This document shows positions 33,931-42,465 of a stretch of 64,000 nucleotides of DNA, piece by piece. The stretch spans positions 1 to 64,000 of the forward strand of contig NZ_JACHJG010000019.1 in assembly GCF_014203545.1 (NCBI RefSeq). Direction: 5' to 3'. The DNA comes from Streptomyces netropsis (GTDB lineage: Bacteria; Actinomycetota; Actinomycetes; Streptomycetales; Streptomycetaceae). The first letter of the stretch is position 1. Each line of letters opens with the position of its first letter. Made by a program: the position numbers and the translations under genes. Below the pieces are notes generated by a model. That model was given only the letters and a program-made list of their open reading frames with translations. It was not told the origin of the DNA and did not search any database.

Positions 33931-35441
33931 GCCCTCTCCTCGTCGGCGAGCAGTCCGATGCCCGGGTAGTACTTGCGCGAGTTGGACAGGATCATCTCCT
34001 TCGGCGAGGCCAGCCCGGCCAGCTCGCGGGCCCGCTGGGCGAACGCGCGGGAGGAGATGGCCGTGGCCCCTTCATTCTGGCACCAGGCCTTGTAGGCCGC
34101 GTAGAGGCTGGCCTGCTCGGCCCGCTGGTCGGTCTCGAGGGTGCAGCATTCGTCGAAGAAGCGGCCGGTGTGGTCTTCGGTTTCGGCGTAGGCGGTGGTG
34201 GCAATGCGGACGCGCTGCGGGCCGGTGAGGTCCTTGTCCCCGGCGAGGTAGCGGCGGGCGCCCTCGATGAGCCAGTTGAGGATCCCGGGCCCTTCCTCGG
34301 TCACCAGCATGTCGGCCAGGTTGTCGATCTTCCGGTCATCGGATACGACGCGTTCGAAGGGGATCAGGCGCATGCGGCGCCAGAACGCGAAGCCGCCGGT
34401 ACCGACCTCCGGCCGGTGATTGCCGAGCAGCCACAGTTTATGGGTGGGCTCGAAGCTGAAGAAGTCCTGCCGCATGCGGCGGGCCTTGATCCGGTCTCCG
34501 CCGGTGAGCAGCTTGACGCGGGCCTCGTCGAACTTGTCGCCGGGCTTGACCTCGGAGCAGACGATGACCCGCCGGCCGTGGAGTTCAGCCAGGTCGGTGG
34601 GGTGGCCTTCGTAAGGGCGGGCCATCAAGAACCCGGGCGGGGCGGCGTCGGCGTAGTCCCCGAGGAGCTTCATCAGGACATCCAGCAGGACCGACTTGCC
34701 GTTCTTGCCCGCGCCGAAGAGGAAGGGCATGACCTGCCCGCCCACATCGCCGGTGACGGAGTAGCCGAGCAGCACCTGCAGAAAGCGGATCATCTCCTGG
34801 CCTTCGGCGTCTGCGCCGAAGGTGTCGGTGAGGAAGCGGTGCCAGCGGGGCGTGGTGATCTGCTGGGGGCCGACGCTGGTGGAGCGGGAGTGGAAGTCCT
34901 TGTTCGGGTCGGGGGTTTTCAGCAGGCCGGTGCGCAGGTCGACGATTCCCTCGGGCGTGCACAGGGCGTAGGGGTCGGCGTCCAGGAGGGCAGCGTTGAG
35001 CACCATGCCGGGGGCGGATTTCGCCTGGGTGAGCATGGCGTTGATGCCCGAGGTCGACAGGGCACGGCGACGGTGCTTCTGCAGGGACTGATTGCTGTAG
35101 AGGCCGCGGGGGTCGGTGGTGGCGATGGTCTCTGCGAGGTCGCCGGCGGCCCACAGGACGGTGTCGTCCTCGTCGACCTGCCATCGGGTGCTGTCCCACC
35201 GGTACCAGCCCAGCCCGGGGACGTGCCGGTAGTCGTTGGCGTACAGCTTGACGAAGAGCTTCGCGTTGCCGCGGTCGGTGAGGGTATCGGGCAGCAGCCC
35301 GGCCGCCGTCGCCTGACCGGCCGCGGCATGGTGGCCGACGGCGGTCTGCGCGGGCAGGGGTGCGGGCTGCTGGGCAAGGATCTGTGCGGCGACGGCCTGG
35401 GGGTCGAAGTCGAACAGCACGTTGTCGCCGGGGGTGGTCAC
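33927..35441 (-). CDS. P4-family phage/plasmid primase-helicase (superfamily 3)
   Basis: 504 aa from GTG 35441 (GGGAG upstream). It is the helicase half of a two-gene replication initiator. The D5_N-like region contains YRWDSTRWQVDEDDT and LLKTPDPNKDFHSRSTSVGP. Walker A is GAGKNGKSVLLDVLMKLLGD; the B/C motifs lie in LHGRRVIVCSEVKPGDKFDE, LTGGDRIKARRMRQD and HKLWLLGNHRPEVGTGGFAF with the arginine finger WRRMRLIPF. Such proteins load at an origin and unwind it. Upstream, with a 4-nt overlap, is the primase-polymerase gene; the candidate origin lies beyond that. Confidence 0.92.
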   Translation of the reverse strand: MTTPGDNVLFDFDPQAVAAQILAQQPAPLPAQTAVGHHAAAGQATAAGLLPDTLTDRGNAKLFVKLYANDYRHVPGLGWYRWDSTRWQVDEDDTVLWAAGDLAETIATTDPRGLYSNQSLQKHRRRALSTSGINAMLTQAKSAPGMVLNAALLDADPYALCTPEGIVDLRTGLLKTPDPNKDFHSRSTSVGPQQITTPRWHRFLTDTFGADAEGQEMIRFLQVLLGYSVTGDVGGQVMPFLFGAGKNGKSVLLDVLMKLLGDYADAAPPGFLMARPYEGHPTDLAELHGRRVIVCSEVKPGDKFDEARVKLLTGGDRIKARRMRQDFFSFEPTHKLWLLGNHRPEVGTGGFAFWRRMRLIPFERVVSDDRKIDNLADMLVTEEGPGILNWLIEGARRYLAGDKDLTGPQRVRIATTAYAETEDHTGRFFDECCTLETDQRAEQASLYAAYKAWCQNEGATAISSRAFAQRARELAGLASPKEMILSNSRKYYPGIGLLADEERA

Positions 35442-36553
35442 GAGCGGCTCCCAGGGGACAGGGGGCGCTGCGTTCCGGCGGTCAGGCCGCTCTGGATGAT
35501 CGGGGCAGCACGCCGTTCCTGCCCCGGACGGGCGACTGCTGCCGCTTCGCCCAGGATTCTCTCTGCCTCACTGCGAGCGAGCAGTCCGGCGGCGACCAGC
35601 CCGCCGATGGTGTAAGCAGCACGGTTGAGGGTGCTGGAGAAGCCAGCCCCTTCGCGGACCTGGCCGCAGGCGGTCACGTCCGCGAGGACTGAGTGGAGGG
35701 TGCGCTGCACCCTGTCGCTGCTGCCACCGGCGGCGATGACGGCCTGCTTCGCCCGCGGTGGCACCGGCCGGGGAGCCGGAACGGCTGGTGCATGCAGATG
35801 TCCGGTGCGTTGCAGCTCGAGGGCGAGCCAGGCCGGCAGGGGGGCGGGTTCGTGGGCTCCTGCGAGCGGGGTGTAGGTCCCGGCGTTGGTGGTGGTGCCA
35901 GGAGCGACGATGTAGCCGCCGTGCGCGCGCACGTCGACCTGCCAGGCCAGAGCACGGCCGGTACTGGACCCGGCGGAGCACAGCCAGCGGCGGCCGTCAT
36001 CGATCCGGTACCAGATGTGCAGGCCGCCGGACGGGGTGCGGACTCTCAGCGTGCTGGTGTCTTCGGCGGGGGTGGGCTGGCTGCGCAGGGCAGCGAGGAC
36101 GGCCAGGGTATGGAAACCGTTGGCCAGCCCCGTCAGGTCAATGTGCTCACCGATCGCGATGCCGGGCAGGACCCTGTCGCGGGTCGGGGCTTCGGTGAGA
36201 TGTGCGTCGACGTCAATGACGACCAGGCGGGCGGGACCGCACGCGACGCCGACACCGAAACCTGGGTTGGCGCCCCACCATGTGTCAATGCGCTCCGGGT
36301 CGCAGGTCGCTGCGTGGAAGCCGTGGCACCAGCGGCCAGCGGCCAGGCAGCGGCAGTCAGCCGCGGTGTGACCGGGCTGGCGGCAGGCTCCGCAGTTGGC
36401 GGCGGGCGTCTTACGACCCGGCGCGAGCGGATGAACAGGCCAGGCGTTGCTCGCGCACCACCGGGCAGTGCCCAGCGAACCGAGCGCAGCGCCTGAAGCA
36501 CATGGGGACCGCTGCCCTGAGTCGCTGCGAGAAAATCGCAGCTCAGCAGGCAT
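35438..36553 (-). CDS. Bifunctional DNA primase/polymerase (PrimPol)
   Basis: 371 aa from the ATG at 36553, six bases after AGGGGA. After a short N-terminal region the PrimPol domain is clear: WPVHPLAPGRKTPA, a cysteine/histidine set (CGACRQPGHTAADCRC), then GVGVACGPARLVVIDVDAHL with the catalytic acidic pair, and GGLHIWYR. The C-terminal region (ALELQRTGHLHA onward) is helical and includes GRTLNRAAYTI-like primase-tail features. It makes primers for plasmid replication. The iteron field begins immediately upstream of its start, so the protein or its partner may bind there and control its own expression. Confidence 0.88.
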   Translation of the reverse strand: MPAELRFSRSDSGQRSPCASGAALGSLGTARWCASNAWPVHPLAPGRKTPAANCGACRQPGHTAADCRCLAAGRWCHGFHAATCDPERIDTWWGANPGFGVGVACGPARLVVIDVDAHLTEAPTRDRVLPGIAIGEHIDLTGLANGFHTLAVLAALRSQPTPAEDTSTLRVRTPSGGLHIWYRIDDGRRWLCSAGSSTGRALAWQVDVRAHGGYIVAPGTTTNAGTYTPLAGAHEPAPLPAWLALELQRTGHLHAPAVPAPRPVPPRAKQAVIAAGGSSDRVQRTLHSVLADVTACGQVREGAGFSSTLNRAAYTIGGLVAAGLLARSEAERILGEAAAVARPGQERRAAPIIQSGLTAGTQRPLSPGSRS

Positions 36554-37060
36554 GTGGTTCCCCTATCAGCGACCGAAGCGACTCAATGACGAACACAGAC
36601 TAGCGAAGGCTCTGCCGGGCGGCATGGACCTGGGGGAAGAAACGGAACATCCGTGTCGATCAATGCGACCAGCCCAAGTTCGGAGCCTCAGCGACTGACG
36701 AGCAAGCGCAGCGACTCGGCAGGGTTCGGTCGCTCTCTTGCTCCAGAGAGAAAACTGCACGTCAGATGGGCTTTAGGGGGCTAAAGAGCGACTGTAGCGA
36801 CTGAAGTCTCCTATATACAACGCACACGCGCACACGGGAATGTCTTCATAAGTCGGACCTACAGTCGCTTCAGTCGCTGTCAGCAAGCGTGTACCCCATC
36901 TGACCTGCGGTTTCTTGAGCAGTAGAGGCAGCGACTGTTGATCCGTGGGTCACTCCTCTTCAGTCGCTGCCGTTTTGCTGCGGCGCCTGACCGGCGACCG
37001 AAGCGACCGAAGCGACTCACTACAGCTGTTTTGGCGCCGCTCCTCGAAGCAGCAGCCGTG
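36554..37060. other. Candidate replication origin: iteron-like AGCGACYGA repeats
   Basis: No gene fits here. A 9-bp word, AGCGACTGA or AGCGACCGA, recurs in both orientations: forward at 36568, 36690, 36710, 36787, 36796, 36930, 37002 and 37011; reverse (AGTCGCT or GGTCGCT) at 36729, 36863, 36872 and 36962. Tandem 9-bp pairs occur at 36568, 36787 and 37002. The pairs at 36787-36804 and 36861-36880 face each other across an AT-richer core with CTATATACAACG. Repeats, AT-rich core and adjacent initiator genes are the usual layout of an iteron plasmid origin. Confidence 0.72.
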
Positions 37061-37160
37061 TGGCGCTTGGGGCCAGCCTTTGAATGTCATCGCTCTCCGG
37101 CAGGACCACAGCAGACAAAGCAGCGCCCCGGACCATCGGTTCCAGGGCGCTGCTTTGTGA

Positions 37161-37419
37161 TCAGGCTTCGACGTACGCCACGATCGTGATCTGTCGGAGG
37201 GCGGTCACGTAGTAGATGACGCGGACCCCGTCGATGTTGTCTGCGTAGTCGCGCAGCAGAGTGTCGGGCACCGGGGCGCCCAGCTCCGGGTTGACGCTGA
37301 TCGCGACGACCGCGCGGTCCAGGCGGTGCGTCTCGCTCGCGGTGAGCTTCGCCAAACTGGCTCAGCGCGGGCTCCACCAGGACGACCTGGGAGCGGCGCG
37401 GGGCGTGCTCAGGCGACAC
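37161..37419 (-). pseudogene. RelE/ParE-like toxin gene with a frameshift
   Basis: A GTG at 37419 inside the antitoxin's last codons opens a frame with RRSQVVLVEPALSQF. One extra G near 37352 then moves the frame; the sequence continues in the next frame as AKLTASETHRLDRAVVAISV, APVPDTLLRDYADNIDG, VRVIYYVTALRQITIVAYVE. Joined, this is a complete small RelE/ParE-superfamily protein of about 85 aa. As given, translation from GTG cannot give the full toxin, so it is inactivated unless the extra base is a sequencing error. Confidence 0.72.
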
Positions 37420-37639
37420 GGGGCTGCTGACCGGCGAGGCGTTCCAGGTGGGCGTCGCGGGCGTCCTCCCACAGCACACCGGACTCCGCGGCCGGGTAGC
37501 CGTTCTCCGCGATGTCTTCCAGCACCGAGGCGAGGACGTCGACCTTCGCGCGCTGGTCGGCCGCGTACGCGCGGGCGGACGCGGCGGCGTGCTCATCGAG
37601 GGGCTGACGGTCGGGCACGAGGGCCGGCTGCTCGCTCAT
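37409..37639 (-). CDS. Antitoxin partner of the RelE/ParE-like module
   Basis: 76 aa from the ATG at 37639 (AGGAG eight bases upstream; an ATG at 37660 is also in frame). Acidic, helical: DRQPLDEHAAASARAYAADQ, VLASVLEDIAENGYPAAESG. The 3' end overlaps the start of the toxin reading frame by about 11 bp, the usual antitoxin-first order. It would bind the toxin and repress the operon. It appears intact while the toxin is not. Confidence 0.66.
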   Translation of the reverse strand: MSEQPALVPDRQPLDEHAAASARAYAADQRAKVDVLASVLEDIAENGYPAAESGVLWEDARDAHLERLAGQQPRVA

Positions 37640-37926
37640 CCGGGGCTCCTGGAGTGTCATCTGGCGTGTGTCACCACGGTAGCGCCGGGGCGGGTCGCCG
37701 AACCCGGTACGGACGATCCGGGCCTGATTGAGGGTGTTCGCCCATGCTCGGGCACACGCTCCACGGAACGGAGGAGCGGTTGGCGGTGTCCTGCAGGGCG
37801 TGGGCCAAGAGCGCGGCAGTGGTGGTGTCAGTGGTCACCGGTCGATCCGCCCGCAGCCGCCGGTCGGCGGGTACTGGTCTGCGGCATCCCCGGATTTCTC
37901 CTTGCGAGGAGGGGCATGCTGCCGCC

Positions 37927-38493
37927 ATGACGAAGCGACAGCAGCCTGACCGGGTGTGCGTTCTGCCCGGTGATACGTCCTGGATTGAGGGCGCCGCCCA
38001 CCTAGAACAGACGTTCGGCCTTCTCGGTAGGGCCGTCGAGGTCGCTGAGGATAGAGACGACGCGGATCGGTACCTCCTGCCCGCTCTCACCTACCGCATT
38101 GCCGAGAACGCGATCGGCGGCATCAAAGACAGCGTCCTGGCCCCCGAGGCTGAGGGGTCCGCCTTCCACATGGTCGTCGTTCCAGCTTTCGAGCTGGACG
38201 CCCTGTGGAAGGTTCTGGAGGTCCTGCGGGGCGCGCGGGACGGCGAAGCGGGCACCGTTGAGCTCCGGGAACTGCTGGAGTTGATCGGTTTCAACGGGTA
38301 CTCCTCAGCCTCCCGGACCCTTGCGGACTACGTCGCCGACCTGGAGAGAGTGCTGACGGTGCTCACTCTCGATATCCCGGCTGGCCGGGACCTCAACGCC
38401 GCCTTCTGCCTGGACAGCACACCGGGCTTCGACTTCAACGCCACGTACGAGCAGCTGGCCACGGTTTGGAGAACCGCTGGCATCAACCCCTGA
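37927..38493 (+). CDS. Hypothetical protein
   Basis: 188 aa from the ATG at 37927 (GAGGAGGGG upstream; earlier in-frame starts give a non-protein-like head). The sequence is well composed: VCVLPGDTSWIEGAAHLEQT, YLLPALTYRIAENAIGGIKD, LLELIGFNGYSSASRTLADY, LTLDIPAGRDLNAAFCLDST. No family is recognised. It is divergent from the toxin-antitoxin pair and followed by another unknown gene. Confidence 0.65.
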   Translation: MTKRQQPDRVCVLPGDTSWIEGAAHLEQTFGLLGRAVEVAEDRDDADRYLLPALTYRIAENAIGGIKDSVLAPEAEGSAFHMVVVPAFELDALWKVLEVLRGARDGEAGTVELRELLELIGFNGYSSASRTLADYVADLERVLTVLTLDIPAGRDLNAAFCLDSTPGFDFNATYEQLATVWRTAGINP

Positions 38494-38660
38494 ACGTGCG
38501 TGTATGTGTCACGCGCTTCGTGTCGGACTGGTCGTCGAGGAAGTTCGGCGGGGCCGCGGAGGCTGATCGTCGGCCACGGTTAACAGCGCGTGCTCACAGC
38601 GTCGCCTCAGATTTCCTCAAGTCCGTTTCGAGCGATCGTTCTCGGCGGAAAGATGTCGCC

Positions 38661-39293
38661 ATGGGTGGACTGAACTGGGGCTGGCTGCAGGGCTTGGGCT
38701 GGGGCACGGTTCCCGCCTGGGCAAGCGCGTTCCTGACAAGCGGATCGCTGCTGCTGGGGTTCTACATCCTGCTTCGCGACCGCCGGAAGGAGGAGCGGCA
38801 AGAAGCCGCACAGGTCATCTGCTGGCTTGAGCGCACAGCAGTCCTGCCGGACGACCGCTGCAGCTACACGCCGCGGGTGGCGAACCTTGCTGAGCGGCCC
38901 GTGTCAGGAGTTCACCTCGTGATGGAACATCATGATCCAGACGCCTTGGAGGGTCGCCGAGTAGTGATGACCACCCCCATCGCCCCGCTCATTCGGCCTG
39001 GAGAAGAGGAATCCCTCAGTAGTGGTAACGAAGTGACGGTCGCTCCCCTCGCAGTGATTCGTCTCGTAGTGACCTTCTTGGACGCTGATGGAACCGAATG
39101 GATCCGCGATCTCATGCCTGACTTGGTTGGCCCCACCGCCCTGCATCCAGCAACACTTTCAGGTAAGTACCGGTGGCCTTTCAAGCACAGTCACGTTATC
39201 CGGAACATGCAACTGACTCTGCGAGGGTCTGAGGCACAACACTTGACGATCTCTAGCCGAAGGCTCAAAAAGCGGCTGCGACGCGCTCGATAG
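38661..39293 (+). CDS. Membrane-anchored hypothetical protein
   Basis: 210 aa from the ATG at 38661 (MGGLNWGWLQG; CGGAAAG upstream). One N-terminal transmembrane helix (AWASAFLTSGSLLLGFYILL) is followed by a basic stop-transfer (RDRRKEERQ). The remainder is beta-rich with an immunoglobulin-like look (PVSGVHLVMEHHDPDALEGR, APLAVIRLVVTFLDADGTEW). No function is recognised. Similar proteins of unknown role are common in Streptomyces accessory DNA. Confidence 0.62.
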   Translation: MGGLNWGWLQGLGWGTVPAWASAFLTSGSLLLGFYILLRDRRKEERQEAAQVICWLERTAVLPDDRCSYTPRVANLAERPVSGVHLVMEHHDPDALEGRRVVMTTPIAPLIRPGEEESLSSGNEVTVAPLAVIRLVVTFLDADGTEWIRDLMPDLVGPTALHPATLSGKYRWPFKHSHVIRNMQLTLRGSEAQHLTISSRRLKKRLRRAR

Positions 39294-39538
39294 CCTCCCA
39301 TCGGCTGTCTGGCCCGAGGCCACGTCGCGAATCTCCTGCAGAACAATCGGTGACCTCCTCGACGTCTTCGGGCACCGGCTCGTTCGTCCCAGGGGCGCCG
39401 CGGTCACTCCGGGCTCGTCACTCGGCGGGTGCTGTATGAGCCTGCTCGACGCCACTCAACTCACCAGATCCACTGCTCACTCGCCGACTGAAGCGCTCAG
39501 CCACACGCTGGTGCGGGGCCTCGTGGCTGCCGGGCCTG

Positions 39539-40096
39539 CTACAGCTCGATGTCGATCCGCTCCACATCGGTGAACTCCACACCCAGCCCGTGCGCGCGGC
39601 TGTTGCTGGCACGGAAGTACATCTGGGCAAGACCATCGGCCGCGATCTGCTGGAGCTGCTGCTCGGTGGCACCCTGCTCCCGCGCGGTGAACAGCGCGTC
39701 CGCGAATGCGGGTGGCAGGGCCTGGGTGATGTCGCGGATCCGGGCGTCGTCGGTCGTGCCCGCGGCGGCGGTGAAACCAAACCTGGCGCGGGTGGAGACG
39801 ACCAGGCCGTCCGTGGACGCCGCCTTCTTCCTCGCCTTTGCGCGGACTTGCGGCTGCCACCGTTTCTTGACCTCGCGCTCCAGGCGCCCGCGCAGGTCCT
39901 GGCGGGGCCGCTTGAGCTTGCCCGCGACGTACCGCTCCACGGTGCGCTGGGAGATCCCGAGCGTCTGAGCGGCGGCCTTGGTGCTCTTGAGCTGCTTGAC
40001 CAGGTACTTCATCTGCGCCTGGGCGCTCTGCGGGGGGCGGCGGGTGAACGCTCCCTCCAGCGCGCGGTCCAGGCTGTCCCCGAGTGAGTCGACCAT
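39539..40096 (-). CDS. tpg: Telomere terminal protein Tpg
   Basis: 185 aa, the usual length of Streptomyces Tpg. It is the protein primer covalently bound to the 5' telomere ends. Recognised by the conserved N-terminal run AQMKYLVKQLKSTKAAAQTL, the HTH-like GISQRTVERYVAGKLKRPR, then EREVKKRWQPQVRAKARKKA, the TRARFGFTA segment and the C-terminal DITQALPPAFADALF ... FTDVERIDIEL. Its ATG follows tap by three bases, and its ribosome-binding site (GGGGAG) overlaps the tap stop codon, so the two are coupled. It matches the archetypal Tpg class, consistent with the CCCGCGGAGCGGGT telomere start. Confidence 0.95.
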   Translation of the reverse strand: MVDSLGDSLDRALEGAFTRRPPQSAQAQMKYLVKQLKSTKAAAQTLGISQRTVERYVAGKLKRPRQDLRGRLEREVKKRWQPQVRAKARKKAASTDGLVVSTRARFGFTAAAGTTDDARIRDITQALPPAFADALFTAREQGATEQQLQQIAADGLAQMYFRASNSRAHGLGVEFTDVERIDIEL

Positions 40097-40099
40097 GGG

Positions 40100-42307
40100 T
40101 TACTCCCCTTCTCCGGCCGTCGGGTCGGTCTTGATGAGGTTGGCGATGTTGAACACGCCGCCGCGTTCCTCGAACTGGGATTCCGCCCACAGGACGGTCT
40201 GGGTGCCCTGGTGCTTGACCATCCCGGGCGAGACCCCGAGGCGGAACGTGCCCGGCACGGGCTTGCCCTCGTCGGTGAGCGGCAGGATGTCCAGCGGGGA
40301 CGGGCCGGGCGAGGGGTAGACGATCGCGTCGGTGCCGATGGAGACCGGGTACAGGTCGGCGGCGGCCGCCGTCTTCATCAGCTTGCGGTGCAGGCCGGTC
40401 CGCTGGGCCGCCAGCACGGCGGCCCGGATGTCGGGGCGCCACGTCTCCCGGCTGAGCGCCGGGTACTCCTCGTAGTACGGCACCTGGCCCCGGCTGCGCT
40501 GGCGCAGCTTGCCGATGCCGCCCTTCGCGGTCGCCTTGATGGCGGTCTCCAGGAGCGCCATCGTGGGGTCGGTCTGCTTGCGTCGTGCCATCGCGTCCAG
40601 GAACTCCTGGCCCTGGAGGTCGGTGGTGACGCCCATGTCGGCCATCGTCTCCACGTACGCGTCGCGCAGCCGCTTGTACCAGGAGTCCAGGTAGCGGCCG
40701 GTCTGGGTGCGCACGTACGCCTGGATCGGCGCGACGTCGAAGCCGAGCTCCACCGCGTAGGTGACGGTGGGGGTGGCGTACCAGGCCGGGCCCTCGGGCC
40801 GGTCGCCCTTCGGCGTGAACGGGCTCGGGAGCCGGTCGCCGTCGACGGTGCGGCCGTTGACCCGCACCCGGGACAGGTCGATGTGGGAGAGGTCGACCAG
40901 CCACGAGCCGGGCAGTGACGCGTCGAACGTCGGGTTGTTCTTCAGGTGCGTCGGCCCGTTGAGCCCGACCGCGAGTCCGTTCGCAGCTGCGGCGAAGGAC
41001 ATGTTGATGTCGACCGCGACCAGGAACGGGTTCATGCATTCCTCGTCGGTCAGCGGCCGGCACCAGTCGTAGGGCTCCTCCATCAGCATCTCGGCAGGGG
41101 TTCGCAGGTGGTGGCGGGCGAACTTCCCCTTGAGGGCCGGGTGCTCGTCGGGGACCTCGCACTCCACCACGTCATACCGGGCGGTGAGCGCGTCGTCGTT
41201 GAAGGCCCGCTTGAACTCGCCGGTGGCCGGGTCCTTCTCCGCGCGGGTCGGCGGGCGCAGTGCGACCATGAGTTCCAGGCCGGTTGTCGCGGTGCTTCCG
41301 CGCGGTGTCATCACCCGGGCCGCGTAGAGACCGAGGTAGCGGGCGAGGTCGGCCGGGTGCATCGTCAGCAGCAACTGCGGGTCGTCCTTCTTGCCCCACT
41401 CCCGGGTGTCCAGCGCGTTCCAGGGCAGGATGCACAGCTGGACGCAGCGGCGCCGGGCCCCCTCGGGCTCGCGGAAGACGCGGGCCCACGGCCCGAACCC
41501 GCGCTGGGTGAGCTGGAGGCCGGCCTTGCCGATCTGTTTGACCACCTTGTGGCCGGCCGCGAGCCGTCCGTGGCGCTGCTCCTCCTCCGACAGCGCGGCG
41601 GGCAGGCCGTAGCGCTCCAGCGCGGACGCGGTGAGGACGAGGATCGGGTCGGCGTCGCGGCCGTTGCGGTGCAGCCGGGCCTGCCCGAGCCGGGCCTCGG
41701 TCAGCGTCCAGTCCACCAGCGCCGGGACCGACTTGGCGGGCACGTCCAGGACCAGGCCGCCGACGCAGTACGCCGACACCTGCCCGTCGGCGTCGGCGTC
41801 GATCACCGCGAGCGGGCCGTTCTCGAAGCGCGGGTCGACGGCGGCGGTCGTCGCCGTGGTCTTCTTCGTCACCGCCTTGTGCGCACCCGGGCGCTGCGAC
41901 GACGGGGCGGGCCTGGATGTACTGCGCGCCGCCGGGCGGGTTGGCGGCACAGCGGCGGGTTCGGGGACCGGCTCGGGCTCCGGTGCCGGGCCGGTGAACG
42001 CCTCCGGGACCGCCGCCGCTAGGTCAGCGGTGGGAGCGGCGGCGGCTGGGGCAGGGTAGCGGGCGGCGAGGCCTTCCAGGAGCCGGGCGTACGCGGCACG
42101 CTTGGGCGGCCGCGGCTCCGTCTTGCCGCTCTCCCAGTTCCCCACCGCCTCCCGGCGCGCATCCAGCGCCTTCGCGATCTGGGCCTGACTCAGGCCGGCC
42201 GCCTCACGCAGGCGTTTCCGCTCGACGGGGTCCGGCAGGGGGGCCTGGCTGACCTGCTCGAGCAGTGCGTCGACAGCGCTGAACAGCGCCTCTTCCTCAT
42301 TGGGCAC
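40100..42307 (-). CDS. tap: Telomere-associated protein Tap
   Basis: 735 aa from GTG 42307, preferred because GGAGGTGG lies just before it; an ATG at 42322 adds five residues. Tap binds the telomeric 3' overhang and recruits Tpg for end patching. The N-terminus has an HTH (REAAGLSQAQIAKALDARRE, VGNWESGKTEPRPPKRAAYA). After a Pro/Ala-rich linker the conserved body follows, including RLHRNGRDADPILVLTASAL, CILPWNALDTREWGKKDDPQ, RYLGLYAARVMTPRG and the C-terminal YPVSIGTDAIVYPSPGPSPL. Size, order and coupling to tpg are typical. Together with the telomere this shows a self-sufficient linear replicon. Confidence 0.95.
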   Translation of the reverse strand: MPNEEEALFSAVDALLEQVSQAPLPDPVERKRLREAAGLSQAQIAKALDARREAVGNWESGKTEPRPPKRAAYARLLEGLAARYPAPAAAAPTADLAAAVPEAFTGPAPEPEPVPEPAAVPPTRPAARSTSRPAPSSQRPGAHKAVTKKTTATTAAVDPRFENGPLAVIDADADGQVSAYCVGGLVLDVPAKSVPALVDWTLTEARLGQARLHRNGRDADPILVLTASALERYGLPAALSEEEQRHGRLAAGHKVVKQIGKAGLQLTQRGFGPWARVFREPEGARRRCVQLCILPWNALDTREWGKKDDPQLLLTMHPADLARYLGLYAARVMTPRGSTATTGLELMVALRPPTRAEKDPATGEFKRAFNDDALTARYDVVECEVPDEHPALKGKFARHHLRTPAEMLMEEPYDWCRPLTDEECMNPFLVAVDINMSFAAAANGLAVGLNGPTHLKNNPTFDASLPGSWLVDLSHIDLSRVRVNGRTVDGDRLPSPFTPKGDRPEGPAWYATPTVTYAVELGFDVAPIQAYVRTQTGRYLDSWYKRLRDAYVETMADMGVTTDLQGQEFLDAMARRKQTDPTMALLETAIKATAKGGIGKLRQRSRGQVPYYEEYPALSRETWRPDIRAAVLAAQRTGLHRKLMKTAAAADLYPVSIGTDAIVYPSPGPSPLDILPLTDEGKPVPGTFRLGVSPGMVKHQGTQTVLWAESQFEERGGVFNIANLIKTDPTAGEGE

Positions 42308-42335
42308 AAGGGCCACCTCCATCCACCATCCTACC

Positions 42336-42383
42336 TGAATCGCTCACGGAACTCTCATGGATCACACTTGAATCGCTCACGGA
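42336..42383. promoter_or_regulatory. Two 15-bp direct repeats in the tap/zeta-toxin divergent region
   Basis: TGAATCGCTCACGGA occurs at 42336-42350 and again at 42369-42383, 33 bp apart (about three helical turns), between the divergent starts of tap (42307) and the zeta-toxin gene (42466). Spacing on one face of the helix suggests an operator, perhaps for the HTH of Tap or another regulator. Confidence 0.6.
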
Positions 42384-42465
42384 TCGCGCTTCGCTGTTAT
42401 TCTCCATCCGGTTGAAGATCGAAATCGATTTCAAGCGGTCCGCCATGCCGCGCAAGGAGATCCAG

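Noticed and set aside
34170..35615. A 481-residue plus-strand frame opposite the P4-type primase
   Set aside because: Antisense of a strongly supported helicase; no motif, no ribosome-binding site.
36554..37060. CRISPR or tRNA genes in the repeat-rich stretch
   Set aside because: Repeats are 9 bp, in mixed orientation and without regular spacers; no cloverleaf could be recognised.
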